A DNA stretch of 64,000 nucleotides from Lewinellaceae bacterium (GTDB lineage Bacteria; Bacteroidota; Bacteroidia; Chitinophagales; Saprospiraceae). Shown here piece after piece: positions 1 to 10,223 of the stretch (its first letter is position 1; each line of letters opens with the position of its first letter). The translations under genes and the position numbers were made by a program. The notes beneath the pieces were generated by a model, which worked only from the letters and a program-made list of their open reading frames with translations, ran no database searches and was not told the origin of the DNA. Where the stretch lies: assembly GCA_016711435.1 (NCBI GenBank), contig JADJSY010000016.1, forward strand, positions 1 through 64,000, given 5' to 3'.

Positions 1-1
1 C

Positions 2-690
2 CGGTTTGCAACGCTGCAAGCCACTGTACTGCATACGCAATTGCGCCAGGCGGAGCAGGATGTCGCCATTTCCGAACAACAATTGCAACTGCTGACCGGT
101 ATCGCCGGCCCAATCGTCCCGGAACCCTGGGTAACACAGGAGAAAGGGTTGTTGCCGGATTCATTGCAACGGGACAAAAATCCAACTTTGCAGAGACTTC
201 GGCAGGAGACTGTCATCGCCGATCAGAAGGTGGCGGTGGAAAAAAGTGCATCCTGGCCTCAAATTACGCTCGGCTATATCAATCAGGGGAGCGCAACAGT
301 CCTGTCGCCAACCGTTTCAACGCGGGTCTGAGCATACCGCTCTGGCGAAAACAATACCGTTCCAGGATAGACGCCGCTCAGACAGGTGTGGAAATTGCCC
401 GCCAAAACCTGGCTGCACAATCGCTGCGAACCGGGGCGGAATGGAGCAGGACCATTGCTGAAGTAGAACAAACAAGTGAGGCGCTTGAAGATTATGCGCA
501 ACAGGTACTGCCCAATGCGCAAGCCCTGGAAGACGCTTCCCGGCGAATGTTCGAGGGTGGTTTGAGCGACCTGCCCACTTACCTGCGCCATGGCATCGAA
601 GTGCTGAACCTGGAACTGGGGTACTGGGATTTGTTTGCGCGCTACCGGGAAGCGCAGTTAAAATTGCGTTTTATTGCGGGTAATTTGTAG
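2..690 (+). CDS. TolC/CusC-like outer-membrane efflux protein (5' partial, frameshifted)
   Basis: This is the C-terminal part of an outer-membrane efflux factor that forms the exit duct of an RND metal pump. The frame is open from base 2 and shifts near base 295-300; after the shift the residues continue as NRFNAGLSIPLWRKQYRSRI, a typical OEP-domain segment. Long amphipathic helices rich in Gln, Glu and Ala (QAEQDVAISEQQLQLLTG, GVEIARQNLAAQSL) fit the TolC coiled-coil hairpins. It ends 34 bases before the RND pump gene, so the two are probably one operon with the adaptor further on. The start lies outside the window. The frameshift is probably a sequence error, because five more occur in the next gene. 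The family call is confident, the substrate (copper/silver) comes from context. Confidence 0.8.
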   Translation, partial: VCNAASHCTAYAIAPGGAGCRHFRTTIATADRYRRPNRPGTLGNTGERVVAGFIATGQKSNFAETSAGDCHRRSEGGGGKKCILASNYARLYQSGERNSPVANRFNAGLSIPLWRKQYRSRIDAAQTGVEIARQNLAAQSLRTGAEWSRTIAEVEQTSEALEDYAQQVLPNAQALEDASRRMFEGGLSDLPTYLRHGIEVLNLELGYWDLFARYREAQLKLRFIAGNL

Positions 691-724
691 TCAAAATGTT
701 GATGATCAAAGAAAAAGAAAAATT

Positions 725-3700
725 ATGCTCAATGCGCTGATAAAATTTTCCCTCCAAAACCGCTTGCTGGTAGTGGCATTTGCCGCCCTGGTCATAGTGT
801 ACGGGGCATTTACAATCAGGAATCTACCGGTAGATGTATTGCCAGACCTGAATCGCCCGCAGGTGACAGTTTTTCTGGAAGCCAACGGTATGGCGCCGGA
901 GGAAATTGAAACACAGGTCGTGACGCCTGTGGAAGTTGCTATGAACGGAGCGCCCGGCGTCGAACGCGTACGAAGCAGTTCGGGTGTCGGCATCGGATTG
1001 GTATTTGTGGAATTCGACTGGGATATGGATGTTTACCGTGCCCGGCAACTGGTTTCCGAAAACTGCAAACCGTCGTCATGCCCGAAGGTATCACGCCGGT
1101 TATGGGGCCTATTTCGAGTGTCATGGGGCAGATTATGCTGATCGGGGTGACGGCAGATTCCACACCTGCCTCCGATCTGCGCACCCTGGCTGATTTTACG
1201 ATCCGCCGACGCCTGATGAGTATCAAGGGTGTGAGTCAGGTTATTCCAATCGGGGGAGAACGTTTGCAATATCAGGTGTTGCTGAGTACGCAACGCCTCA
1301 AACAATACAACCTGTCCATTGATGCGGTGGATGCAGCGTTGCGGCAGAGTAACCTGAACAGTACCGGCGGTTTTTTCGATCGGCACGGCTCTGAAGTATT
1401 GATTCGCAACCTGGGCGTGCAGATGACCTGGACGATCTGAAAAACACGGTTGTCTCCAATCGCGAAGGTTTACCCGTACTACTGTCAGATGTGGCCGAAG
1501 TGCGCTGGTGGCGCAGTCAAACGCGGCGATGCCGGCGTGAACGGCAAACCCGCTGTTATCCTGACCGTCGAAAAACAACCCGGCACCAGTACCGTTGCAT
1601 TGACCGACGAAGTGGAACGGGCTTTGGCTGAGCCTGCAATCTTCGCTGCCGCCGGATGTACAGTTGAATTCCAAAATTTTTCAGCAGAAAAATTTCATTG
1701 TCAATTCCTTAAAAAATGTAGAAGAGGCACTGCGCGACGGATTTATCCTGGTGGTAATCGTCCTGTTTTTGTTTCTGCTCAATTTCAGAACAACGGCCAT
1801 CACGCTGACGGCCATTCCTCTTTCCTTAGTGATAACGGCTATCGTATTTAATATTTTTGGCATATCCATCAATACACTGACGCTGGGAGGACTGGCGATC
1901 GCTGTGGGGGAATTGGTCGACGACGCCATCGTGGATGTAGAAAATGTGTTCCGGCGGCTGCGGGAAAACAGCCGGATGGACACCCCCCGTCCTGTTTTGC
2001 AAGTGGTGTACGAAGCCAGTTCGGAGGTGCGCAATTCCATTGTTTACGCTACCATTATTGTGATTCTGGTATTTATCCCGCTTTTTTACCTGCAAGGTAT
2101 CGAGGGGCGGATTTTTGCGCCGTTGGGTATTGCCTACATTACCAGTATTGCGGCTTCCTTGCTGGTGTCGCTTACCGTAACGCCTGCACTTTGCTCTTTT
2201 TATTAAACAATATCGGAAAAAACAGGAACAGGACGGCGCCCTGGTGCGCTGGCTCAAAAAGCAGGACGAACGGGTGCTGAATGCCGCCCTCGACAATCCG
2301 AGGCCGGTCGTATTGGCTGCGGGCGCTATGATTGTGGCGGCTATTGCCATTGTACCGTTTTTCGGCACGGAGTTTTTGCCACCGTTCAACGAAGGTTCTT
2401 TTACGGTTAACCTTTCGTCGCCGCCGGGTACCTCCCTGGAAGAAAGTGATAAAATCGGGTTGGTCGCGGAAAAACTGATTATGAAAGTACCCGATGTGGC
2501 TTATGCGAGTCGCCGAACGGGGCGTGCCGAACTCGACGAACACGTGGAGCCGCCGAGTAATTCGGAGATCGAAATTGAACTCAAGCCGGGCGCCCGTCCA
2601 CGCGACGCGGTACTGGTGGATATTCGGAGCGAATTGACGGCACTGGCAGGCACTTCTGTCAATATCGGCCAGCCTATTTCACACCGCCTCGATCACCTTC
2701 TCAGCGGTGTGCGGGCGCAGGTGGCGGTTAAAATATTTGGAAATGACCTGACGGAACTGCGCCGCAAAGCAGAAGAGGCAGCCACTGTGATGCGCAGCGT
2801 ACCAGGCGTTGTGGATGTGCAGGTGGAGCGGCAAACCATGATCCCGCAACTACAAATCAGGGTAAACCGCGAGGCGCTGAAACGCTACGGCATCCAGGCA
2901 GGTAAAGTATCGGGCGACCTTGAGATATTTTTTAACGGAAAAGTGGTAAGCCAGATGGTGCAGGGACAGCAGTATTTTGATATCCTGTTAAGAACGACGC
3001 AGGAAGAACGCACCAACCTGGACAATATTCGCAACACGCTCATTGATGCGCCGGACGGATCGATGATTCCGCTGCACCAGATCGCCAAAATTGAATACAA
3101 CCCGGGTATCAACGCTATTTACCACGAAAATACGCAGCGGCGTATCGTGGTCTCCGCCAATGTACAAGGGCGCGACCTCGGCTCGACGGTGCAGGAAATG
3201 CAAACCGCCGTGAAAGCGCAGGTGGAAATGCCGCAGGGGTATTTTGTTACCTACGGCGGACAGTTTGAAAGCCAGCAACAGGCAACCCGGCTTATCGGAT
3301 TATTGAGTATTTTTGCATTGCTGGGTATTTTTCTGGCGCTGTACCATCATTTCCGCTCGACACTTATCGTGGCGCAAATCATGTTAAATATTCCGTTGGC
3401 ACTGATCGGGTCGGTGCTGGCTGTTTTATGGACCGGCGGCACTTTTTCAGTAGCCACGCTCGTCGGGTTTATCACGCTGACCGGTATTGCTTCGCGCAAC
3501 GGCATTATGATGATCTCGCATTATATCCACCTGATGGAAGAAGAAGGAGAAAAGTTTTCCCGGCAGATGATTGTGCGAGGCTCGCTCGAACGCCTGGTTC
3601 CGGTGCTGATGACCGCTCTGACGGCAGGGCTGGCGCTGGTGCCGCTTACACTCGATGCACAGGCTTCCGGCAAGGAAATACTCCACCCCGTTGCAGTCGT

Positions 3701-3833
3701 GATCCTGGGTGGTCTGATCAGTTCGACACTGCTGGATATTGTCGTTACGCCTGCCGTATTCTGGCTGATCGGCGAACGGGCCCTCAAAGGATATTTTGCC
3801 GGAAAAACTGGAAAACTCACTGATATCTCCTGA
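725..3833 (+). CDS. cusA: CusA/CzcA-type heavy-metal RND efflux pump (multiple frameshifts)
   Basis: This is the inner-membrane proton-driven pump of a tripartite metal efflux complex, about 1,036 codons, normal for the HME-RND family. It begins MLNALIKFSLQNRLLV with the first membrane helix and shows the family segment GGLAIAVGELVDDAIVDVEN in the TM4 region, then a second half with TM bundle and GFITLTGIASRNGIMMISHY. The reading frame breaks near 1060, 1410, 1508, 1680 and 2205. At 1060, 1680 and 2205 restoring one base to a run of A or T brings back the expected protein, so the breaks look like homopolymer errors, not decay. It lies between the CusC-like and CusB-like genes. The metal specificity is inferred from the copper ATPase downstream. 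Confidence 0.85.
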
Positions 3834-3919
3834 TTTTCATATATTAGCAAGTGTTGAGGGGTATTCACTGATTCCACCCACACTCAACCTCTCAACTTTC
3901 AGTATAAGTAAATTACAAC

Positions 3920-5582
3920 ATGAAAAAGTCACTCCTTTTCTTACACCTCTTGTTCCTGGCTACTGTCCCGCTGCAGGCGCATGGCGACGAGGTAGCCACG
4001 GGCGGCAAATCTGCCACGACAGGTTATTTCAGTACGGAAAACGTATCGGACAAATACGAGTTGCTGTTGAAATACACCCATCTTGATCCCGGTCAACCGG
4101 CAGACTGACCCTTTTGTCAGTGATATCAATACCAATCGACCGATAAAAGACCTGCAAATCAGCATCAAGTCTACCCGGAATGCTGCGCAGGTTTTCGAAG
4201 TCGTGGCCGTAGAACCGGGCATTTACCGACTGAAAACAGTTTTTGCAGACACACTGACAACAGACCTGAATGTTACCATTCGCGGCGGACTTGGGCTGAT
4301 TTGATCCAACTGAAGGGCATCGAGCCGGGTAAGGATATTGCCGCCGGAACACCCGGAAGAACATTCATCAGCAGGTTCCGGCGCCTGGACGGTACTCTGG
4401 ATGTTGCTGGCCTTTCTGGCCGGCGTGATTATGACGATCTTTTTGCCCGCAAACGCCCAAAAGCCGCCGCCGCAGTACTCATAGCCTTGCTGTTCAGCGG
4501 ATTTCCGGTGCAAAACCTGCCGACTGCCGAAGCGCACGGCGACGAACCGCATGGCCCTGAGGGCAACCACATCGGCTCCGACGTTTTGATTCCCAAAGAA
4601 ACGCAGTTCCTGTTCGATGTGACGGTCGCCAAATCCGGGATCGATGCTTTTGCGCCTTCTATCACCTTGTTTGGTACAATCATCCCGGGAGCCATGGGCA
4701 AAGCGACGATTCAGTCGCCCTTTGCAGGCAGGTTGCGCTCCGTACGGGTAAAAGTGGGCGAACAGGTAAAAGCCGGACAAGTCCTGGCAATCGTGGAGCA
4801 AAGTGTGGATGCCGGTACCAGCATCAACTGGCAAAGCGAACGCAATGCCGTAGATGCTGCATTTACGGCAGCGAAGAAAGATTACGAGCGGTTGAACAAC
4901 CTGAGCGATATCGTCGCCAAACGCGATCTGGATGAAGCGACCGCCCGCCTGCAACAGGCAACGGAAAACCGGGATCTTTTCAACCGCTTGTACCAGGACA
5001 GCGCGGAAAAATGCCCGTTTTATTCCCCTGACCGCGCCAATTACCGGGCGCGTGGAACCTTTTAACCTGGCTCAGGGCGCTATGGTAGCGGCTGGAGAAA
5101 CCATGTTTACGTTGCTGAATCCGGCTAAAGTGATTGTCGAGGCGCAACTGTACGATAAGGACGCCGATGCTTTGCGCGATGCAAAACAGTTCCAGATCGA
5201 ATGCTCAAACAACGATCACCTCAGCCGCGCCGTGCGACTGCTGGCGTTGCCCAATAGCATCAACCCCACCAACCAATCGCAAAAAGTATTGTTCGAAGTA
5301 GACAACCCCGACGGCGACTTTAAAATCGGTGAGTTTGTGAACATCAAACTTTTCCGGCAAACATCACAGCGCCAACTGACAATCCCGAACAGCGCGATTA
5401 CAGAAATAAGCGGAATGCCTGCCGTTTTTATCAAACAAAGCGCGGAACGTTATACACTGCGGTACCTGAACACGGGACAAGACAATGGTTCTTCAACGGT
5501 CGTATTGAAAGGTATGGAAGAAGGAGAACGGTTTGTAACCGCCGGAACCTACCAGTTGAAAATGGTGTATTTCAATCAATGA
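3920..5582 (+). CDS. cusB: CusB-like periplasmic adaptor with N-terminal extension (frameshifted)
   Basis: This is a membrane-fusion protein linking the RND pump to the outer-membrane duct. It starts with a signal peptide (MKKSLLFLHLLFLATVPLQA), then a beta-rich domain of about 120 residues with segments like NTNRPIKDLQISIKST, then a hydrophobic helix (WTVLWMLLAFLAGVIMTIF), and only then the HlyD-type body: biotinyl-lipoyl-like SPFAGRLRSVRVKVGEQVKA, a coiled coil, and ITGRVEPFNLAQGAMVAAGE. Frame changes are needed near 4105, 4300, 4440 and 5010. At 4105 the shift disappears if short C and T runs are lengthened, at 5010 if an A run is. Total length is about 554 codons, longer than CusB because of the N-terminal module. 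One alternative is two genes, a small periplasmic protein and the adaptor. Confidence 0.75.
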
Positions 5583-5595
5583 TGTTAAGTCAAAT

Positions 5596-5699
5596 GGCAA
5601 AAAACAAAAGGCAAAAAGCAAGGGGCAAAGATGCCACTCGAACCAATGCTAAAATTGCCTTTTGCCCCTTGCCTTGGCCCTTTGCAATTTTGCCCTTTA
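5596..5699. repeat. Inverted G/C-A heptamer repeat
   Basis: Left arm repeats GGCAAAA-like 7-mers (5596-5630); right arm carries the complementary CCTTTTG-like 7-mers (5657-5699). It lies between the adaptor and the metal-binding lipoprotein and could fold into a long imperfect hairpin. It is one of many such intergenic repeats in the window. Confidence 0.6.
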
Positions 5700-5746
5700 C
5701 TTACAGAAATCATTCCCTTTCCAAAATTTAACTCAATTTTTTTACC

Positions 5747-6745
5747 ATGAAACGCGCATTGTTTTGTAGCCTGATCCTGATAACGGCTTTGTTCTTTGTT
5801 GCCTGCAAACACGACGCCCCCGCATCAAAATTGCCGGCAGCCACTGCTGATAGTAAAAATGTGAAATACCAATGCCCGATGGACTGTGAAAAGGGCAAAC
5901 TGTACGATCAGCCGGGTCAATGCCCCGTCTGTAAAATGGATTTAAAAGCCGTAGAAGCGCCGAATGCCGCCGATCCGAAAACATACAAAGTGATGTATAC
6001 TTCCGATCCCGCAGCGCCTGCCGCCGGCAAATCCCTCAAGATGACGTTTACACCTGCAATCGTGGAAAAACCCGGTGAAGCCGTTCCGCTCGACGTCGTA
6101 CATGAGAAAAAAATGCACCTGATTTTGGTGAGCAACGATTTGTCCTGGTTTGACCACCAGCACCCGGAATACAACGGCACAGGCCTCGATCTGACCTATT
6201 CTTTTCCAAAAGGAGGCGAATACCTGCTTTTTGCCGACTATGCACCCGCCGGCGGTGGACATCAGGTGGAAAAAATTCCCGTTGCAGTAAGTGGAGCGCC
6301 TGCCAAAGCAGTTGTCTTCAACACGCCTCAAACTACGGTCAAAGTAGACGGTTATGAGGTGACGCTTTCTACCGCCGATGGCAAGTGGTTGACCAACAAT
6401 GAAATGCATATTACCGGAACCGTTAAACAAGGTGGTAAACCGCTGGATGTAAATGCTTTTGAAAATTATCTCGGCGCAAAGGCGCATGTGGTGATGGTTG
6501 GTCTGGCCGACAAAAATTACGAACATGTGCACCCGGGCATCGCAGGCAACACATTCGACCTGCACACCGAATTTAAAACACCCGGTATCTATCGCGCCTG
6601 GTTACAATTCCAGACAAAGGGCAAAGTGCATACCGCTGATTTTGTCTTAAAAGTGGAAGCCGGTAAACCAGGTGATGTGGTACAACCGGAAGGCCATGGC
6701 GGGCATGACCACCAGGAAGGCGAAAAAGACCACTCGGGTCATTAA
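5747..6745 (+). CDS. Heavy-metal-binding domain lipoprotein
   Basis: This 332-residue protein has a lipoprotein signal ending in a lipobox with Cys20 (FFVAC), so it is probably anchored in a membrane facing the periplasm. Residues 40-66 hold a heavy-metal-binding domain with two cysteine pairs, YQCPMDC and CPVCKMDL (Cys43, 47, 59, 62). The middle is beta-rich with many His/Met residues (HEKKMHLILV, DHQHPEYN, HVHPGI), and the tail is a His-rich strip (GHGGHDHQEGEKDHSGH). This composition suits periplasmic copper or silver sequestration or delivery to the efflux adaptor. It sits 5 bases upstream of the HMA-AraC gene, so co-transcription is likely. The exact role is inferred. Confidence 0.8.
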   Translation: MKRALFCSLILITALFFVACKHDAPASKLPAATADSKNVKYQCPMDCEKGKLYDQPGQCPVCKMDLKAVEAPNAADPKTYKVMYTSDPAAPAAGKSLKMTFTPAIVEKPGEAVPLDVVHEKKMHLILVSNDLSWFDHQHPEYNGTGLDLTYSFPKGGEYLLFADYAPAGGGHQVEKIPVAVSGAPAKAVVFNTPQTTVKVDGYEVTLSTADGKWLTNNEMHITGTVKQGGKPLDVNAFENYLGAKAHVVMVGLADKNYEHVHPGIAGNTFDLHTEFKTPGIYRAWLQFQTKGKVHTADFVLKVEAGKPGDVVQPEGHGGHDHQEGEKDHSGH

Positions 6746-6750
6746 GACAA

Positions 6751-7320
6751 ATGAATCTCTATATCAAAAATATGGTCTGCCACCGGTGTATACTGTCTGT
6801 GGAGCAGGTGTTGCAGAAAAACTGGATTATTTCACCCAGTGTCTCACTGGGTGAAATAGTCCTGACGGAAGCGCTCAGCCCGATGCAAGCGGAAAACCTT
6901 CGTGCCGACCTGGAATCAGTCGGTTTTGAAATGCTGGACGACCAGCGCAGTCAATTGATTGAAAAAGTGAAAACCCTGTTGCTTGAAAAAGTACAGTCGG
7001 GCGAATTGCCGGAAGATTTCAGCCTGGTCAAGTATGTCAGCGCTGCGTTTCACCGCGACTACTCAAACATTTCCAAACTTTTTTCAGAAGTGGAAGGCAT
7101 AACATTGGAGCAGTATTTCATTTTACAGAAAACCGAAAAAGTAAAGGAATGGCTGGTTTATAATGAACTTACCCTCTCGGAAATCGCCTTTCGATTGGGA
7201 TACAACAGTGTGGCTTATCTGAGCAGCCAGTTTAAAAAAGTGACCGGAATGACGCCCAGTGCGTTCAAAAAAAATCACACCGGACGAAGGAAAGCGCTGG
7301 ATCAGGTGCATTCCCATTAA
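6751..7320 (+). CDS. HMA-domain/AraC fusion transcriptional regulator
   Basis: This 189-residue protein joins an N-terminal ferredoxin-like metal-binding half (residues 1-70, with MVCHRC at 8-13 in place of the usual MTCxxC) to a C-terminal AraC-type DNA-binding domain (residues 75-180: FSLVKYVSAAFHRDYSNISK, then LTLSEIAFRLGYNSVAYLSS and GMTPSAFKK, the two helix-turn-helix motifs). A one-component metal sensor is the natural reading: Cys10/Cys13 would bind Cu(I) and change DNA binding. It is next to copA and the metal lipoprotein, which are the likely targets. The family assignment of the AraC half is firm; metal sensing is inferred. Confidence 0.85.
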   Translation: MNLYIKNMVCHRCILSVEQVLQKNWIISPSVSLGEIVLTEALSPMQAENLRADLESVGFEMLDDQRSQLIEKVKTLLLEKVQSGELPEDFSLVKYVSAAFHRDYSNISKLFSEVEGITLEQYFILQKTEKVKEWLVYNELTLSEIAFRLGYNSVAYLSSQFKKVTGMTPSAFKKNHTGRRKALDQVHSH

Positions 7321-7399
7321 TTCACAACTCTTTGCCAACATATCGTAACATATTCGGGCATTGACGGGCGGAACTTTGCAGTATCAAAAATTCAATTTT

Positions 7400-9632
7400 A
7401 TGGAAACAGCAATTTCTGCCACCGATACCGTCCGCAAACAATTTCCCGTGACCGATATGACCTGCGCTGCTTGTGCGGTCAGCGTCGAATCCATACTGGG
7501 CAACCAGCCGGGCGTTGTTTCCGCTGCGGTCAATTTTGCCACCCAGACCGTAATCGTAGAATATGAACCCGCCGTTATCAAGCCTGCGGGGATGCAACAG
7601 GCGCTTCAGGGAATCGGCTACGGTCTGGTTATTTCAGACAGCGAGGAGGCGACGAAAGAAGTCGCCCAAATCCAGATGCAGCACTATGAAGATTTGCGCC
7701 GCCGCACCATTTGGGCCGTTGCTTTGGCGGTACCGCTGGCTGTGCTGGGTATGTTTTTTATGAACCTGCCCTATATCGAATACGTGCTTTGGGCCTTGTC
7801 TACGCCGCTGGTGCTCTGGCTTGGCAGGTCATTTTTTATCAATGCCTGGAAACAAGCCCGTCACCGTTCCGCCAATATGGATACGCTGGTGGCCCTGAGT
7901 ACAGGTATTGCGTATGTTTTTAGCGTATTTAATACACTTTTCCCGGAGTTCTGGCACAGCAGAGGTTTACATGCACATGTCTGGTTTGAAGCTGCGGGCA
8001 TTGTGATCGCCTTCATTTTGCTCGGGAAAATTGCTCGAAGAACGCGCAAAGGCAAGCACGTCATCGGCCATTAAAAAACTGATGGGTTTGCAGCCCAAAA
8101 CCGTTACGATTGTCCACACAGGCGGTCACATGATGGAAATTCCTGTTGCACAAGTGCGTATCGGCGATGTGTTGCTGGTCAAACCCGGTGAAAAAGTGCC
8201 GGTAGACGGTCTGTTGCAATCCGGTAGTTCTTATGTGGATGAAAGTATGCTCAGCGGTGAACCCGAGCCAGTAGCCAAGGAAACCGGCAGCCGTGTACTG
8301 GCCGGCACGATCAACCAAAAAGGAAGTTTTCAAATGTCGGCCCAAAAAGTGGGCGGCGACACCCTGCTGGCCCAAATCATCCGCATGGTGCAGGAAGCGC
8401 AAGGTTCCAAAGCGCCGGTTCAAAAATTAGTAGACCGTATTGCGGCGGTATTCGTGCCCGTCGTGCTGCTGATTGCGGTGCTTGCCTTTGGCGTATGGTG
8501 GATGTTCGGCGGTGAAAACGGCCTGACACAGGGCCTGCTGGCAATGGTGACGGTGTTGGTCATCGCTTGTCCTTGCGCACTCGGTCTGGCTACGCCGACG
8601 GCCATCATGGTAGGTGTGGGTAAAGGCGCCGAACAGGGCATTCTGATCAAAGACGCTGAAAGCCTCGAACTGGCCCACCGCATTCAGGCGGTGGTGCTGG
8701 ACAAAACCGGCACGATTACGAACGGAAAGCCGGCAGTGGAGGCCCTGTACTGGGCGAATGAATCGGAGGCTGAAGTGTGGCAAAATGTCTGGTTTAGTTT
8801 GGAAAAAAACTCCGGACATCCTCTGGCCGATGCCATTGCGGCACACCTTGAAGAGAAGGCAGTACCTGTCAAAATCGAGCAGGTGGAAAATCTGACAGGG
8901 AAAGGTATCGTTGCCAGGTATCAGGGGCAAAAGGTTTTTACCGGAAATGCGGCGCTGATGCAGGAAAACCACCTGTCTATTTCAGAAGCACTTGAAAAAA
9001 AGGCGGTTATATGGGCGGCTGATGCCAAAACGGTTGTTTATTTTGCCGATCATCGCCAGGTGCTGGCCGTAGCAGCCATTGCCGATCCGGTTAAATCTAC
9101 TTCTGTGGCAGCAGTACGGGAATTGCACGATATGGGTATCGAGGTGTATTTGCTCACGGGCGACAATCCCCAAACGGCAGCCGCAGTGGCTGCACAGGTC
9201 GGTATCCAACATTTCAAAGCCGGTGTGTTACCCGCCGACAAAGAAGCGTTCGTACAAGAATTGCAACAACAGGGAAAAATCGTAGCCATGGTCGGCGACG
9301 GCATCAACGACAGCCAGGCGCTGGCCCGTGCCGATGTGAGCATCGCGATGGGCAAAGGCTCCGACATAGCGATGGACGTAGCCAAAATGACCTTGATGAG
9401 CAGCGATTTGAATAAAATCCCGGCCGCCATCCGCTTGTCGCGCCGCACCGTAACCACCATCCGGCAAAACCTGTTCTGGGCCTTTGTTTACAATGTGATC
9501 GGGATACCCATCGCAGCGGGGGTGTTGTACCCTTTCAACGGATTTTTGCTGAATCCCATGATCGCAGGTGCGGCCATGGCGCTGAGTTCGGTGAGTGTGG
9601 TGAGCAACAGTTTGCGTTTAAAATGGACATAA
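7400..9632 (+). CDS. copA: Copper-translocating P1B-type ATPase (one frameshift)
   Basis: This is a Cu(I) export ATPase of about 743 codons. It shows an N-terminal HMA domain (MTCAAC, Cys22/Cys25), eight expected membrane segments, the actuator motif SGEPEPV, the metal-site CPCALGLATPTA in TM6, the phosphorylation motif DKTGTITNG, the nucleotide-binding SGHPLADA, and the hinge GDGINDSQAL. The frame shifts near 8030: one extra A in a run (GGGAAAATTG) separates ILLGK from LLEERAKAS, and removing it restores the family sequence. It starts 80 bases after the HMA-AraC regulator, with a weak -7-like GAACTTTG at 7372-7379. Copper specificity follows from the CPC motif and CxxC domain. Confidence 0.9.
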
Positions 9633-9633
9633 A

Positions 9634-9661
9634 GGTGTTTGGTGTTTAGTGTGTGGTGTTT
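9634..9661. repeat. GGTGTTT heptamer tandem repeat
   Basis: Four consecutive 7-mers (GGTGTTT, GGTGTTT, AGTGTGT, GGTGTTT) just after copA. Partly complementary CACCAAAACAC-type sequence follows at about 9750-9783, directly before the next start codon. Confidence 0.6.
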
Positions 9662-9783
9662 AGGGCGCTCCGCCTTTGGCAACAGCAGGTAGTTCGGCTA
9701 AAACGCACACAGTTGCCAAAAGCGAAGCGCCCAAAACACGAAAAAACCAAAACACCAAAACACACAATCACAATCACACAATC

Positions 9784-10041
9784 ATGAAAAAAGAACTAAA
9801 ATTCAAAACCAATATCAAATGTATGGGTTGCGTCAGCGCCGTTACTCCGGCCCTCAATGAGACCGTCGGCGCCGGTAACTGGGAGGTTGATATCCAATCA
9901 CCCAACAAGCCGTTGACCATCCAGGGAGAAGAGGTAGAGGCAAATGCAGTAATTGCTGCCCTGGAAAAAGTAGGGTACAAAGCTGATTTTTGGATTGAAG
10001 GGCACACGGATGAAAAATGGACACGGATTTTTTCCTCGTAG
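9784..10041 (+). CDS. Small HMA-domain copper chaperone
   Basis: This 85-residue protein is a single heavy-metal-associated domain with KCMGC at Cys13/Cys16, followed by the expected beta-alpha-beta pattern (GNWEVDIQSPNKPLTI, AVIAALEKVGYKADF). It would carry Cu(I) in the cytoplasm and exchange it with the ATPase encoded upstream. The start at 9784 gives a domain with the metal loop at the normal position. The last residues (WTRIFSS and stop) are encoded inside the left arm of a large palindromic repeat, so the natural C-terminus may have been replaced by the repeat. Confidence 0.8.
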   Translation: MKKELKFKTNIKCMGCVSAVTPALNETVGAGNWEVDIQSPNKPLTIQGEEVEANAVIAALEKVGYKADFWIEGHTDEKWTRIFSS

Positions 10042-10223
10042 GAATAATGGGGACGGATTGGGCGGAGAGCGCGGATTTTCCCGCTTTAGAGTTGACACGG
10101 ATCAAATATGTTCACTTTTAGAAAAAAGCAGGTCAACTCTAAAGCGGGAAAATCCGCGCTCATCCGCCCAATCCGCCCAATCCGCGTCCCCATTATTCCT
10201 ACGAGGGAAAAAAAACTCCGTGT
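10021..10223. repeat. Large palindromic ACGGATT-type element between convergent genes
   Basis: Left arm 10021-10096 and right arm 10132-10223 are near-perfect inverse copies (for example TTGGGCGGA against TCCGCCCAA), around a 35-base loop. Both flanking genes, the HMA chaperone on + and the monooxygenase on -, end inside the arms. Related copies occur at 13059-13157, 15037-15221 and 52945-53026. The structure would make a strong RNA hairpin in either direction. Confidence 0.8.

Noticed and set aside
725..3833. Programmed frameshifting in cusA
   Set aside because: Five shifts in different directions, several at ordinary homopolymers, and the same in many unrelated genes; error is simpler.
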